From Ardenticatenales bacterium (GTDB taxonomy: Bacteria > Chloroflexota > Anaerolineae > Promineifilales > UBA4811): 42,380 nucleotides of DNA. The DNA is taken from contig JAUVHW010000004.1 of NCBI GenBank assembly GCA_030593075.1, positions 1 through 42,380 of the forward strand. Reading direction: 5' to 3'. Below, one piece after another: positions 1 through 9,167 of the stretch. The notes under the pieces were generated by a model, which ran no database searches, was not told the origin of the DNA, and worked only from the letters and a program-made list of their open reading frames with translations. The translations under genes were made by a program, and so were the position numbers. Within the stretch, counting starts at the first letter, position 1; every line of letters begins with the position of its first letter.

Positions 1-1
1 G

Positions 2-1103
2 GCCGGTCCGCAAGGCCCGCCGGGTGAGCCGGGAGCCCAGGGCCCGCCGGGAGCAGACGGGACCGAGTATGAGCCGGCCGGCTACGTAGGCAGCGATTCC
101 TGCCAGGTATGCCACGCCGACATCTATGATGTGTTCATGAGGAGCGGCCATCCCTACAAGCTCAACAAGGTGGTCGATGGTCAACCGCCCGAGTATCACC
201 GAGGTTTCCGACCCGCCGGAGGGCTACACGTGGGATGACATCGAGTACGTGATCGGTGGCTACGGCTGGAAGGCTCGCTTTATCGACCAGGAAGGCTACA
301 TCATCACTGGGGATGCCGACGCGACCACCCAGTACAACCTGTACAACGACGTGTTGGGGATGGGCGAGAATTGGGTCGGCTACCACGCCGGCGAAGAGAA
401 CAAGCCTTACAACTGCGGCCCCTGCCACACCACCGGCTACAGCCCGCAGGGGAACCAGGATGATTTGCCCGGTCTGGTGGGCACCTGGGCGGAACCGGGG
501 GTTCGATGTGAGGAGTGCCACGGACCGGGCGGGCGGCACGTGACCAACCCGCAGTTCGAGCCCATGGAGGTCAACCGGGACGCTGAGCTATGCGGCGCCT
601 GCCACGTACGCGAGGGCTTTGAGGCTGTCAATGCCAAAGGTGGCTTCATCCGGCACCACGAGCAGTACGAGGAGCTGTTCGCCTCCAAGAAGCGCGTGAT
701 GGACTGCGTCGACTGCCACGACCCCCACCTCGGCGTGATTGCCGCCCGCAAGCAGGACCTGCCTACCACCCACACCCCTTGCGAGACTTGCCACCTTGAG
801 CAGGCGGAGTTCCAGGCCAGCGAGGTCCACCCCTCCGTGGCCGAGTGTGTCGACTGCCACATGCCGCGCATCACCAAGAGCGCGCTGAGGAACGCTGAAG
901 TCTACTCTGGCGATATCCGCACCCATTTGATGCGCATCTGGCCCTTTGCCACCGAGCAGTTCAGCGAGGACGGCAGCACCGCCATGCCTTACGTATCGCT
1001 CGACTTTGCCTGTAAGCACTGCCACAGCGAGGGCGGCACGGCGACGGTCAAGGCCGACGGGGACTTGATTGAGAGGGCGACCGGTTATCACAACCGGCCG
1101 TAG
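2..1103 (+). CDS. Multiheme cytochrome c (about 8 CxxCH), 5'-truncated by the window, with a collagen-like GXY segment and a frameshift near 197
   Basis: Frame 2 (2-238) reads AGPQGPPGEPGAQGPPGADGTEYEPAGYVGSDSCQVCHADIYDVFMRSGHPYKLNKVVDGQPPEY; frame 3 continues TEVSDPPEGYTWDDIEYVIGGYGWKARF... with CGPCH, CEECH, CGACH, CVDCH, CETCH, CVDCH, CKHCH. Confidence 0.8.
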
Positions 1104-1379
1104 GGATGGTGCCAGTGAGAGGGGCAAGCTCGAGCTTGCACTTGGCGGTGATTCTTTGGGCTACGCAGTTGTCCCTGTAGCTGCGCAGTTCATTGCCATT
1201 CTCACCAGATCACGGTCTGCTGCGCCAGCCGGAAAGCTGTCTGCATTTGGAGTGTCGGATTGCGCTCTTTGGATTGGCTTGCACTCCAGTGTCTGGCGGG
1301 CCATCTGTGATCTCCATCAGCGTCTCTCCAATGATCGCGAGCTGCGCGGCGCTCCCAGGTCGGCCGCTCTCGCCGAGAG

Positions 1380-1610
1380 CCAAAGGGCACCGACCGTTTG
1401 CCACGTCTGCCCAGCCGGCTGTGCGGTGCTGGTCTGGACGGTCAGTGGCCGGGTGGTCAAGATCGAGGGGAACCCGGCCGCCCCTCAATCAGGGGCCAAC
1501 CTTGCCCCCGCGATGGGGTGGGCGACTTGGCCCCAAGGCAGCACATCGACGCCGAGGAACCGGCTTGTGACGGGATCCTGTACCCCTTGACAAGGGCGTT
1601 CCGCCGCGAG
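1380..1610 (+). pseudogene. Decayed N-terminal fragment of a molybdopterin oxidoreductase catalytic subunit (4Fe-4S motif region)
   Basis: PTVCHVCPAGCAVLVWTVSGRVVKIEGNPAAP closely matches VPSVCGLCPAGCGILVRVIEGRAVKIEGNPLNP of the intact gene at 3887, then the reading frame is lost. Confidence 0.65.
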
Positions 1611-1644
1611 ATAGTAGAGTATTGGCCACAGGTTTGGAGGTTTC

Positions 1645-2373
1645 ATGCCCCGCTGGGGAATGGTCATAGACCTGGACAAATGTACGGCCTGTCAGGCTTG
1701 CACGGTGGCCTGTCTGGCCGAGAACAACGTCCCCTGGGCTGAACCGGAGGAGGCGGCTCTAGGGCGGGCTATTTTCTGGCAGGACGTGATAACCGACGTG
1801 GAGGGTGAGTATCCCCGCGTCCGGGCTCGTTTCACTCCGCGTCCGTGCCAGCATTGCGAGGAGCCACCCTGCGTCAAGGTCTGTCCGGTAAGGGCTACCT
1901 ACAAAGACGAAGAAGGGCTGGTCCTCCAGAGGTACGAGAGGTGCATCGGTTGCCGGTATTGCGCCGTCGCCTGCCCGTATGGCGTGCGCTACTTTAACTG
2001 GTACGAGCCCCAATGGCCCGAGCCACTTGACCAGTTATTGAATCCAGATGAGGGCCCCCCACCTGAGACCCGTGGGGGGCGATCCGGCCCGGAGATCAGG
2101 CCCAAGGGGATCGTGGAGAAGTGCACCTTCTGCGTTCACCGGCTGGAGAAGGCCAGGCACGAGGCCGAAGAAGCGGGCAAGGACCTGACCGACGAAGAGC
2201 TCGTCCTGCTGCCGGCGTGCAACCAGACCTGTCCGGCCTCGGCCCGCTACTTCGGCGACCTCGACGATCCCGAGAGCACCGTTTCCAGGCTGGCCGAAAG
2301 CTCGCGGGCCTTCAAGTTGCTGGAGGATCTGGGGACCGAGCCCAAAGTGATCTACTTGAAGGCAGGCGGCTAG
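1645..2373 (+). CDS. 4Fe-4S ferredoxin-type iron-sulfur subunit of a CISM respiratory complex (NrfC/PsrB/DmsB-like), copy A
   Basis: Multiple Cys clusters: CTACQACTVAC, CQHCEEPPCVKVCP, CIGCRYCAVACP, CTFCVHR...CNQTCP. Confidence 0.92.
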   Translation: MPRWGMVIDLDKCTACQACTVACLAENNVPWAEPEEAALGRAIFWQDVITDVEGEYPRVRARFTPRPCQHCEEPPCVKVCPVRATYKDEEGLVLQRYERCIGCRYCAVACPYGVRYFNWYEPQWPEPLDQLLNPDEGPPPETRGGRSGPEIRPKGIVEKCTFCVHRLEKARHEAEEAGKDLTDEELVLLPACNQTCPASARYFGDLDDPESTVSRLAESSRAFKLLEDLGTEPKVIYLKAGG

Positions 2374-2374
2374 C

Positions 2375-3724
2375 ATGCGATATGAGGGTCCCAGAGAGGA
2401 CGCAGCCTTGTTCCAGCCAATCGTGCACACGGGCTGGAGGTTCTATGTGCTGCTGGCGGCCTTGGTGATCGTCGTGATCTGGGGCGTTTCAGCCTATTAT
2501 CGGCAGTTGAGTCTGGGACTGGGCGTGACAGGCATGAACCGGCCGGTCTTCATGGGAGTGTACATCGTCAACTTTGTGTTCTTTATCGGCCTGAGCCACG
2601 CCGGCACCCTGATCTCCGCCATCCTGCGCATCGTGGGGGCCGAGTGGCGACGGCCCTTCACTCGCGCGGCCGAGGCCGTCACCCTTTTCAGTCTACCCTT
2701 CGGCGCGGGGAGCATAATCATTGACCTCGGGCGGCCAGATCGCCTACTTAATGTGATCCAATATGGCAGTTTCCGATCGCCCATCTTGTGGGACGTGACC
2801 GCCGTCTCTCTGTACCTGCTGTCCAGCCTCTTCTACTTCTACTTTGCGTTGATCCCGGACGTCGCCATGTGCCGCGATCGCCTCCAGGACGTAAGCACGT
2901 TCCGCAAGAGGTTGTATGAGTTGTTGGCCCTGGGCTGGACCGGCAGCGGGCAGCAGTATCGTCGCCTGAACGTCGTGATGAACATCATGGCCCTGTGGCT
3001 GACCATGCTGGTGGTCACGGTGCACACGGTGGTGTCGTGGATCTTTGGCATGACAATTGTCCCTGGGTGGCACACGGCCATCATCGGACCTTACTTCCTG
3101 GTGGGGGCTATCTTTGCGGGTGCTGCAGCGCTGATCATCATCGCGGCCATCCTGCGCAAGGCCTATCACTTGGAGAACTATATCAAGCCGGTGCACTTTC
3201 GGGCTTTGTCCAGCTTCGTGTTGGCTTTGTCCCTGGCCTGGTTTTACTTCACCGTGGCCGAGTTCATGACTGTCTACTACGGGGACGAACCGGCTCACAT
3301 GGTCGTCTTCAACGCCAAATTCTGGGAGGAGTTTGCTTCGGCCTTCTGGCTCACGGTGGTGCTGTGCTTCGTGGTTCCAGTGGTGATCCTCGGCAACCCT
3401 TTCACCCGCACCATCACCGGGGCGGTGATAGCGAGCGTGGGCATCAATGTGGGCATGTGGCTGGAACGGTACACGGTCGTTGTGCCCTCCCTGACTCGGC
3501 CGCGGCTGCCCTATGGTATCGGGGTCTACCGGCCCACCTGGGAGGAATGGGCTATCACGGCCGGCTGTTTTGCGCTCTTTGCCCTCTTGTTTGCTCTGTT
3601 CACCAAGGTTGTCCCGGTGATCGCCGTGTGGGAGGTTCACGAGGCCAAAGAGCTCGCCATACCGGAGGCCGTCGAACGGCTCAAGTCCTACTTCCCAGGT
3701 ACCGTGTCAGCAACCCGGGAGTAG
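2375..3724 (+). CDS. NrfD/PsrC-family integral membrane subunit, copy A
   Basis: Many TM segments; NRPVFMGVYIVNFVFFIGLSHAGTLISAILR and WLERYTVVVPSLTRPRLPYGIGVYRPTWEEW typical of the NrfD family. Confidence 0.92.
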   Translation: MRYEGPREDAALFQPIVHTGWRFYVLLAALVIVVIWGVSAYYRQLSLGLGVTGMNRPVFMGVYIVNFVFFIGLSHAGTLISAILRIVGAEWRRPFTRAAEAVTLFSLPFGAGSIIIDLGRPDRLLNVIQYGSFRSPILWDVTAVSLYLLSSLFYFYFALIPDVAMCRDRLQDVSTFRKRLYELLALGWTGSGQQYRRLNVVMNIMALWLTMLVVTVHTVVSWIFGMTIVPGWHTAIIGPYFLVGAIFAGAAALIIIAAILRKAYHLENYIKPVHFRALSSFVLALSLAWFYFTVAEFMTVYYGDEPAHMVVFNAKFWEEFASAFWLTVVLCFVVPVVILGNPFTRTITGAVIASVGINVGMWLERYTVVVPSLTRPRLPYGIGVYRPTWEEWAITAGCFALFALLFALFTKVVPVIAVWEVHEAKELAIPEAVERLKSYFPGTVSATRE

Positions 3725-3748
3725 GTGGGGTAGAAGGAGAGAGTCTGT

Positions 3749-3847
3749 ATGGCGGAAGGAGGGATCATCGTCTTGACCGCTGTGGGAATCGTCTTTCTGG
3801 CATTCAGCGCAATGCTGTTTTGGATGACAAGGCCAGACGGTGAATAA
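3749..3847 (+). CDS. Small single-TM protein (32 aa), possible accessory subunit
   Basis: MAEGGIIVLTAVGIVFLAFSAMLFWMTRPDGE*; GAAGGAGAGAG upstream; same position relative to NrfD as the small ORF at 10535. Confidence 0.55.
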   Translation: MAEGGIIVLTAVGIVFLAFSAMLFWMTRPDGE

Positions 3848-3886
3848 TACCCGTATCGTCAGTCCGAATTGCGGGAGTTCATTTCG

Positions 3887-6313
3887 ATGACGAAACTCAG
3901 CAGGCGTCGTTTTCTCAAGTTGGCCGGCGCTGGTGCCGGTGCGATGGGACTGTACAAGCTCGGTCTGGAGGAAGCCGTCCAGGAGACCTTTGCCCAGAGC
4001 CAGAGAGGGCAGGAGCCAGAGCGCGAGGAAGTGCGGGTACCCAGCGTTTGCGGGCTGTGCCCGGCGGGCTGTGGAATCCTGGTCAGGGTCATTGAGGGGC
4101 GGGCGGTCAAGATCGAGGGCAACCCCCTGAACCCCAACAATCAGGGCCGGCTCTGCCCCAAGGGACAGGCTGGCTTGCAGCTGCTCTATAACCCCGACCG
4201 CATCAAGGGACCGCTCCGTAGGGTGGGCGAAAGGGGGAGTGGCGAATGGGAATCCGTTTCCTGGGATAAAGCCCTTGGTCTGGTGGCTGAGAAGCTGAAG
4301 GAGATGCGCGGCGAGGGTCAGCCGCACAGCCTGGTCTTCATGCATGGCGCCAAGCCGGGCTTGATACACAACCTCATTGCCAGGTTTGGCCAGGCCTTTG
4401 GCACACCGAACGTGGTAGAGGTGCCAAGCTCCACCGCCAGCGAAAGCGCCTCTTTGGTTCACTACCTGATGCAGGGCTGGAGGGCTCCCAGCGGGTACGA
4501 CTGGACAAACACCAACTACGTTCTGAGCTTCGGGAGTGCCTTCCTGGAATCCCGCCAACCGATTGTCAAGATGCTGCAGGCCTACAGCCGCTTGCGGAGA
4601 GGCCGTCCAGACCACAGGAGCAGGATCGTGCAGGTGGAGAGCCGCTTCTCCGTCACTGCGGCCAAGGCGGATGAGTGGATCCCGATCGAACCAGGCACGG
4701 AGGGAGCCCTGGCCCTGAGCATGGCCCGCGTTATCGTCGAAGAGGGACTCTACGACAGGGACTTTATCGAGAACCACACCTTCGGTTTCGAGGATTGGAT
4801 AGACGAGGATGGCAGGGAGCACATAGGGCTCAAGACCCTGGTACTGAGAAGTTACTCGCCGAGGGCGGTGGCAGCAGTAGTGGGCGTCCCGGTAGAGACC
4901 ATCCGGCGGATAGCGCGTGAGTTTGCCGTCACCAGGCCGGCCGTTGCCCTTGGCGACGTGAGCTGGCAGACCAACGGTCTCTTCAGCCAGATGGCGATCC
5001 ACGCGCTGAACGCCCTGGTGGGTTCCATAGATGTCCCCGGTGGGATCATCAGGCAGGAGGACCCACCTTTCGCCCCGTGGCCCTTGACAGTGGAGGATAG
5101 CGTAACGAGTCAGGGGCTGGCTATGCCCCGCCTGGACCATGCCGGTACCAGGAAGTATCCTCTGGCCGACGGGGTCTACGAAGCCTTGCCGGAGAGCATC
5201 CTGGCCGATGATCCCTACCCGGTCAACGCCATCTTCCTGTACCAGGCCAACCCCCTCTTCCACAGTCCCGAGCCAGATTGGTTCTACCGAGCTTTCCAGC
5301 GGGTTCCCTTGATCATCAGCTTCTCCTCTTTTGTGGACGACAGCACTTCGTATTCCGACCTGGTCCTGCCCGACCATACCTACCTGGAGGGATGGAGCGA
5401 CGATGTCCTCGTGCCCAGCCTAGGCTATCCTGTCCTGGGGCTGGGGCAACCCGTGGTTCAGCCGCTGTACGACACAAAGAACACAGGCGATGTGCTCATC
5501 GAGCTGGCCCAAGAGTTGGGCGGTACAGTAGCCGAATCCTTCCCCTGGCAGAGCTTTGAGGGACTGCTGCGCTTCCGGTTGAGGGACATCTTTGAGGCCG
5601 GCCGGGGCTCCATCGTGACCGATACCTTCGACCAGTTCTGGGACGAATTCCAAGAGAGGGGGGTGTGGTCTGCTCCGCCGTATCGTTTCGGGGACTGGGA
5701 ACGGGTGCTAGCCACTCCCTCGGGCAAGTTCGAGTTCTACTCACAGAATCTAGAGCACACTCTCGAAGCAGTGACCGCGAGAGAGGCGGCTGAGAAGGGC
5801 ACGACGGCCGAGGAAGAGATGGAAAAGATGCTCCAGGAGCTGGGGCTTCAAGCCCGGGGCGATGAACTACATGTGCCCCATTACGAGTTCCCGAGGTGGG
5901 TGGGGGAGGAGACCGAGTATCCTTTCCACCTCAACGTCTACGAGTTGATGTCCCTCCTTGACGGCCGACTGGCGAACTTGCCCTGGTTGCAGGAGATAGC
6001 CGGCTTGCACATCAAGGAAATGTGGAGCAACTGGGTGGAGATCAACCCCGAGACGGCGAAGGAGCGGGGCATCGCCGATGGAGACCTGGTGTGGGTCGAG
6101 TCACTCGTGGGCAGGATACAGGCCAAAGCCCGGCTCTATCCTGGGGCCATGCCGGAGGTGGTCAACATGCCCCTGGGCCAGGGTCACATGGCCCACGGCC
6201 GCTGGGCGAAGGGCCGAGGAGCGAATCCTAAGCGGATCATCGGCAATGAATTTGACTATCTGGGTGGGCTGGCCACGTGGTCATCCACGCGCGTGAGGAT
6301 CTACAAGGCATAA
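3887..6313 (+). CDS. Molybdopterin oxidoreductase-family catalytic subunit with Tat signal
   Basis: SRRRFLKLAGAGAGA twin-arginine signal; VCGLCPAGCGILV...RLCPKG 4Fe-4S motif; C-terminal molydop-binding domain. ATG 3887 preferred over TTG 3869. Confidence 0.92.
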   Translation: MTKLSRRRFLKLAGAGAGAMGLYKLGLEEAVQETFAQSQRGQEPEREEVRVPSVCGLCPAGCGILVRVIEGRAVKIEGNPLNPNNQGRLCPKGQAGLQLLYNPDRIKGPLRRVGERGSGEWESVSWDKALGLVAEKLKEMRGEGQPHSLVFMHGAKPGLIHNLIARFGQAFGTPNVVEVPSSTASESASLVHYLMQGWRAPSGYDWTNTNYVLSFGSAFLESRQPIVKMLQAYSRLRRGRPDHRSRIVQVESRFSVTAAKADEWIPIEPGTEGALALSMARVIVEEGLYDRDFIENHTFGFEDWIDEDGREHIGLKTLVLRSYSPRAVAAVVGVPVETIRRIAREFAVTRPAVALGDVSWQTNGLFSQMAIHALNALVGSIDVPGGIIRQEDPPFAPWPLTVEDSVTSQGLAMPRLDHAGTRKYPLADGVYEALPESILADDPYPVNAIFLYQANPLFHSPEPDWFYRAFQRVPLIISFSSFVDDSTSYSDLVLPDHTYLEGWSDDVLVPSLGYPVLGLGQPVVQPLYDTKNTGDVLIELAQELGGTVAESFPWQSFEGLLRFRLRDIFEAGRGSIVTDTFDQFWDEFQERGVWSAPPYRFGDWERVLATPSGKFEFYSQNLEHTLEAVTAREAAEKGTTAEEEMEKMLQELGLQARGDELHVPHYEFPRWVGEETEYPFHLNVYELMSLLDGRLANLPWLQEIAGLHIKEMWSNWVEINPETAKERGIADGDLVWVESLVGRIQAKARLYPGAMPEVVNMPLGQGHMAHGRWAKGRGANPKRIIGNEFDYLGGLATWSSTRVRIYKA

Positions 6314-6412
6314 ATACCAAAAGAAGAGCCGACGAAAAAGCCATCGCCCCCCTTGTGTTGAAGGGACACCAAGATTCCTGAGACCTCTGACTACTGGCTG
6401 AGGAGATTGCCA

Positions 6413-7138
6413 ATGCCCCGATGGGGAATGATCATTGACCTGGACAAATGTACAGCTTGCCAGGCTTGCACTGTGGCCTGTCTGGCCGAGAACAACGTGC
6501 CCTTTGCTGGGCCAGAAGAGACCAGTATGGGCCGGGCCATCTTGTGGCATGAGGTCATCGGCGGGATAGAAGGGGAGTATCCCGATCTGTGGGCCACCTT
6601 CATACCACGACCCTGCATGCATTGCGACAACCCGCCCTGCATCAAGGTCTGTCCGGTAGGAGCGACTTACAGACGGGAAGACGGCCTGGTGATGCAGGAC
6701 TATGATCAGTGCATTGGGTGCCGGATGTGTATCGTTGCTTGCCCATACGAAGTGCGGTATTTCAATTGGCGTAACCCCCAGTGGCCTGAGCCCATGGACC
6801 AATACCTAAATCCAGACCAAGGCCCGCCCCAGCCAACCGGAGGTCGGGGAGGGCCGGATGTCAGGCCCCGCGGCGTAGTGGAGAAGTGTACCTTTTGCGT
6901 GCATCGCCTGGAAAAGGCTGAACGCAAGGCCCAGCAAGAGTATAGAGAGATGAGCGAACAGGAGTTGACCCTTCTGCCCGCCTGCAACCAAACCTGTCCT
7001 GCCTCAGCCAGGTATTTCGGCGACCTGGACAACCCCAAGAGCACCGTCTCCCGACTGGCCAGAGGTGCGCGGGCGTTCAGGCTGCTGGAAGACCTTGGCA
7101 CCGAGCCAAAGGTGATTTACTTGAAGGAGGGACGGTAG
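6413..7138 (+). CDS. 4Fe-4S ferredoxin-type iron-sulfur subunit, copy B (paralog of 1645-2373)
   Basis: MPRWGMIIDLDKCTACQACTVACLAENNVPFAGPEE... closely parallels copy A along its length. Confidence 0.92.
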   Translation: MPRWGMIIDLDKCTACQACTVACLAENNVPFAGPEETSMGRAILWHEVIGGIEGEYPDLWATFIPRPCMHCDNPPCIKVCPVGATYRREDGLVMQDYDQCIGCRMCIVACPYEVRYFNWRNPQWPEPMDQYLNPDQGPPQPTGGRGGPDVRPRGVVEKCTFCVHRLEKAERKAQQEYREMSEQELTLLPACNQTCPASARYFGDLDNPKSTVSRLARGARAFRLLEDLGTEPKVIYLKEGR

Positions 7139-7210
7139 CGTAAACCACCAGCCCATGTCCAGAAGATGCCATCATGTACCAGGGCGGGTAGGTATCCGAC
7201 GAGGAGTATC

Positions 7211-9166
7211 ATGAAACTTTATCATCAACTGTGTGTTGCGCTGGCGTTGCCTCTGATCATCCTCCTTTTTGTGTCCATGGCCAGCGCCCAACCGCCCGTC
7301 CCTCATTCCCCAGAAGGGCGGGATGATTGTCTAGCCTGCCATCAGACCGGGGTGGGAGGCGCGCCACGAGTGGTGACCGACCATGTGGGGCGCACCAATG
7401 AAACTTGTGGCCAGTGCCACGCCCCTCTGGGCGTTGAACCGGCGGCCGTGCCGGCTATTCCGCACTCAACAGAAGGGCGGGAAGCCTGCCTGGCCTGTCA
7501 CGAGGCCGGGCTGGCAGGAGCGTCCAAGATCCCCGGTGACCATGCGGAACGCACTGACGAAACCTGTAACCAGTGTCACGTCGCGGCCGGCGCTACACCA
7601 GCCCCTGTGTCCCCCGGCGCCCTGGCACTGCCGTTGATCCCCCACCCGCTGGAGGGACAGGAAGCTTGCCTGGCCTGCCACGAGACCGGGGTGCGAGGAG
7701 CGCCCAAGCTCCCCGATGATCATGCAGGACGGACCGGCGAGACCTGCCGCCAGTGCCACCTCGCGGCCGGTGTCACGCCGGCCCCAGTACCCCCCATCCC
7801 GCACCAGGTGGAAGGGCGGGAAGCTTGTCTGGCCTGCCACGCTGGCTGGGTGGGGCAGGCGCCCCTGATTCCGGATGATCACGCCGAGCGCCTGAACGAA
7901 GTCTGCCAATCGTGTCACCAACCAGCGGTGCTCATCCTGGCCACGCCTACTGTGCCGCCGCTGCCAACTCCCATTGTGCATCCCGTGTCTCCGGCAAAGG
8001 ATTCCTGCCTGGAATGTCATCGCACGCTGGGTGGAAAGTATGCGGACATAACCTATCAGTGGGAGGGGAGCTACTTTGCCGCCTTTGGCGTGACTTGCGC
8101 CGATTGTCACGGCGGCGACCCGGGAGCGGATGACATCGTGGCTGCCAAGTCACCAGAGGCCGGCTACATCGGCGTGGCCGACAGAGCCGACATTCCGGCT
8201 CTATGTGGTTCGTGTCACACCGATGCTGAGAGGATGTACCCCCATGGGCTGCCGACCGATCAACTGAGCGAGTATGAGAAGAGCGTGCACGGACAGCTCC
8301 TGGCCCAGGGGGATGTGAACGTGCCCACTTGCTTCGATTGCCACGGCGGTCATGCTACCCTGCAGAGCGATGATCCCAGATCGAGCGTCTTTCCCTCGAA
8401 CCTGCCGGCTACCTGCGCCCGGTGTCACGCTGACGAGGAGCGCATGAAGCCCTACGGCATTCCCACTGACCAGTACGATCTGTACCAGAGAAGCGTTCAC
8501 GGACGCGCTCTGTTGATATATGGGAACACCGATGCTCCCTCCTGCGTGACCTGCCACAGTAGCCACGGAGCTACCCTTCCCGGCCAGACCGAGGTGATAG
8601 ATGTGTGCGGGCAATGTCATTCCCTGTCGGCGAGGTATTACCTGACAGGCGGGCACCGCCGTGGCATGCAGGAGGGCTCTGAGGCACCGCGTTGCATCAC
8701 CTGTCACGGTCGTTACGATGTGGAGCTTGCCAGCCTGGAGCTGTATGTCGGTGATGAGCCACGCCACTGCGGTTCTTGCCACGCCTCAGGCTCGCTGGAG
8801 AGCGCGGCAATTCAGATCATGTACCAGACCCTGGCCGGGGCAGAACAGGCTCTCCAGGCAGCGGAGCAGGCGGTGGATGAAGCCCGCGCTGCGGAGCTAG
8901 GCCTTGACGCCCAGGAGTCCCGGTTGAAAACGGCCAGAACCAGGTTCGCTGAAGCAGTGGCGGCGCAGCACGAGGTGCAACTGGAGACCATTGAGGAAAA
9001 GACCGCTGAGGTCGAGTCCATCAGTGTTGAGGTACAGGAGGCAGTAGAGAACGCCATTGCCGCAAGGGAGCGGGAGCGATTGCTACCGGGGAAAATAGCT
9101 GCTGTCTTCCTCGCGCTGGGTGGCGCTGTTCTCATTGTGCTCAGGCGACGGGCACGGGTTGGCTGA
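7211..9166 (+). CDS. Membrane-anchored 17-CxxCH multiheme cytochrome c with tandem N-terminal diheme repeats
   Basis: Signal peptide MKLYHQLCVALALPLIILLFVSMASA; 17 CxxCH motifs counted by eye; coiled-coil-like tail and C-terminal TM (IAAVFLALGGAVLIVLRRR). Confidence 0.92.
   Translation: MKLYHQLCVALALPLIILLFVSMASAQPPVPHSPEGRDDCLACHQTGVGGAPRVVTDHVGRTNETCGQCHAPLGVEPAAVPAIPHSTEGREACLACHEAGLAGASKIPGDHAERTDETCNQCHVAAGATPAPVSPGALALPLIPHPLEGQEACLACHETGVRGAPKLPDDHAGRTGETCRQCHLAAGVTPAPVPPIPHQVEGREACLACHAGWVGQAPLIPDDHAERLNEVCQSCHQPAVLILATPTVPPLPTPIVHPVSPAKDSCLECHRTLGGKYADITYQWEGSYFAAFGVTCADCHGGDPGADDIVAAKSPEAGYIGVADRADIPALCGSCHTDAERMYPHGLPTDQLSEYEKSVHGQLLAQGDVNVPTCFDCHGGHATLQSDDPRSSVFPSNLPATCARCHADEERMKPYGIPTDQYDLYQRSVHGRALLIYGNTDAPSCVTCHSSHGATLPGQTEVIDVCGQCHSLSARYYLTGGHRRGMQEGSEAPRCITCHGRYDVELASLELYVGDEPRHCGSCHASGSLESAAIQIMYQTLAGAEQALQAAEQAVDEARAAELGLDAQESRLKTARTRFAEAVAAQHEVQLETIEEKTAEVESISVEVQEAVENAIAARERERLLPGKIAAVFLALGGAVLIVLRRRARVG
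7298..7967 (+). repeat. Four tandem ~53-60 aa diheme repeats inside the cytochrome gene
   Basis: Units begin near 7298, 7457, 7637, 7796: (I/V)PHxxEGx(E/D)(A/D)CLACH...DHxxRxxExCxxCH. Confidence 0.85.
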
Positions 9167-9167
9167 C

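Noticed and set aside
1069-1590. 173-aa ORF as an intact gene
   Set aside because: Only a short internal segment resembles a known family and the frame then breaks; treated as a pseudogene remnant.
2744-3640. 298-aa minus-strand ORF rich in His/Asp/Gln
   Set aside because: Complement of NrfD copy A; composition is an antisense artefact.
3707-5377. 556-aa minus-strand ORF
   Set aside because: Antisense to the Mo-family catalytic gene, no recognisable family, typical shadow ORF in high-GC DNA.
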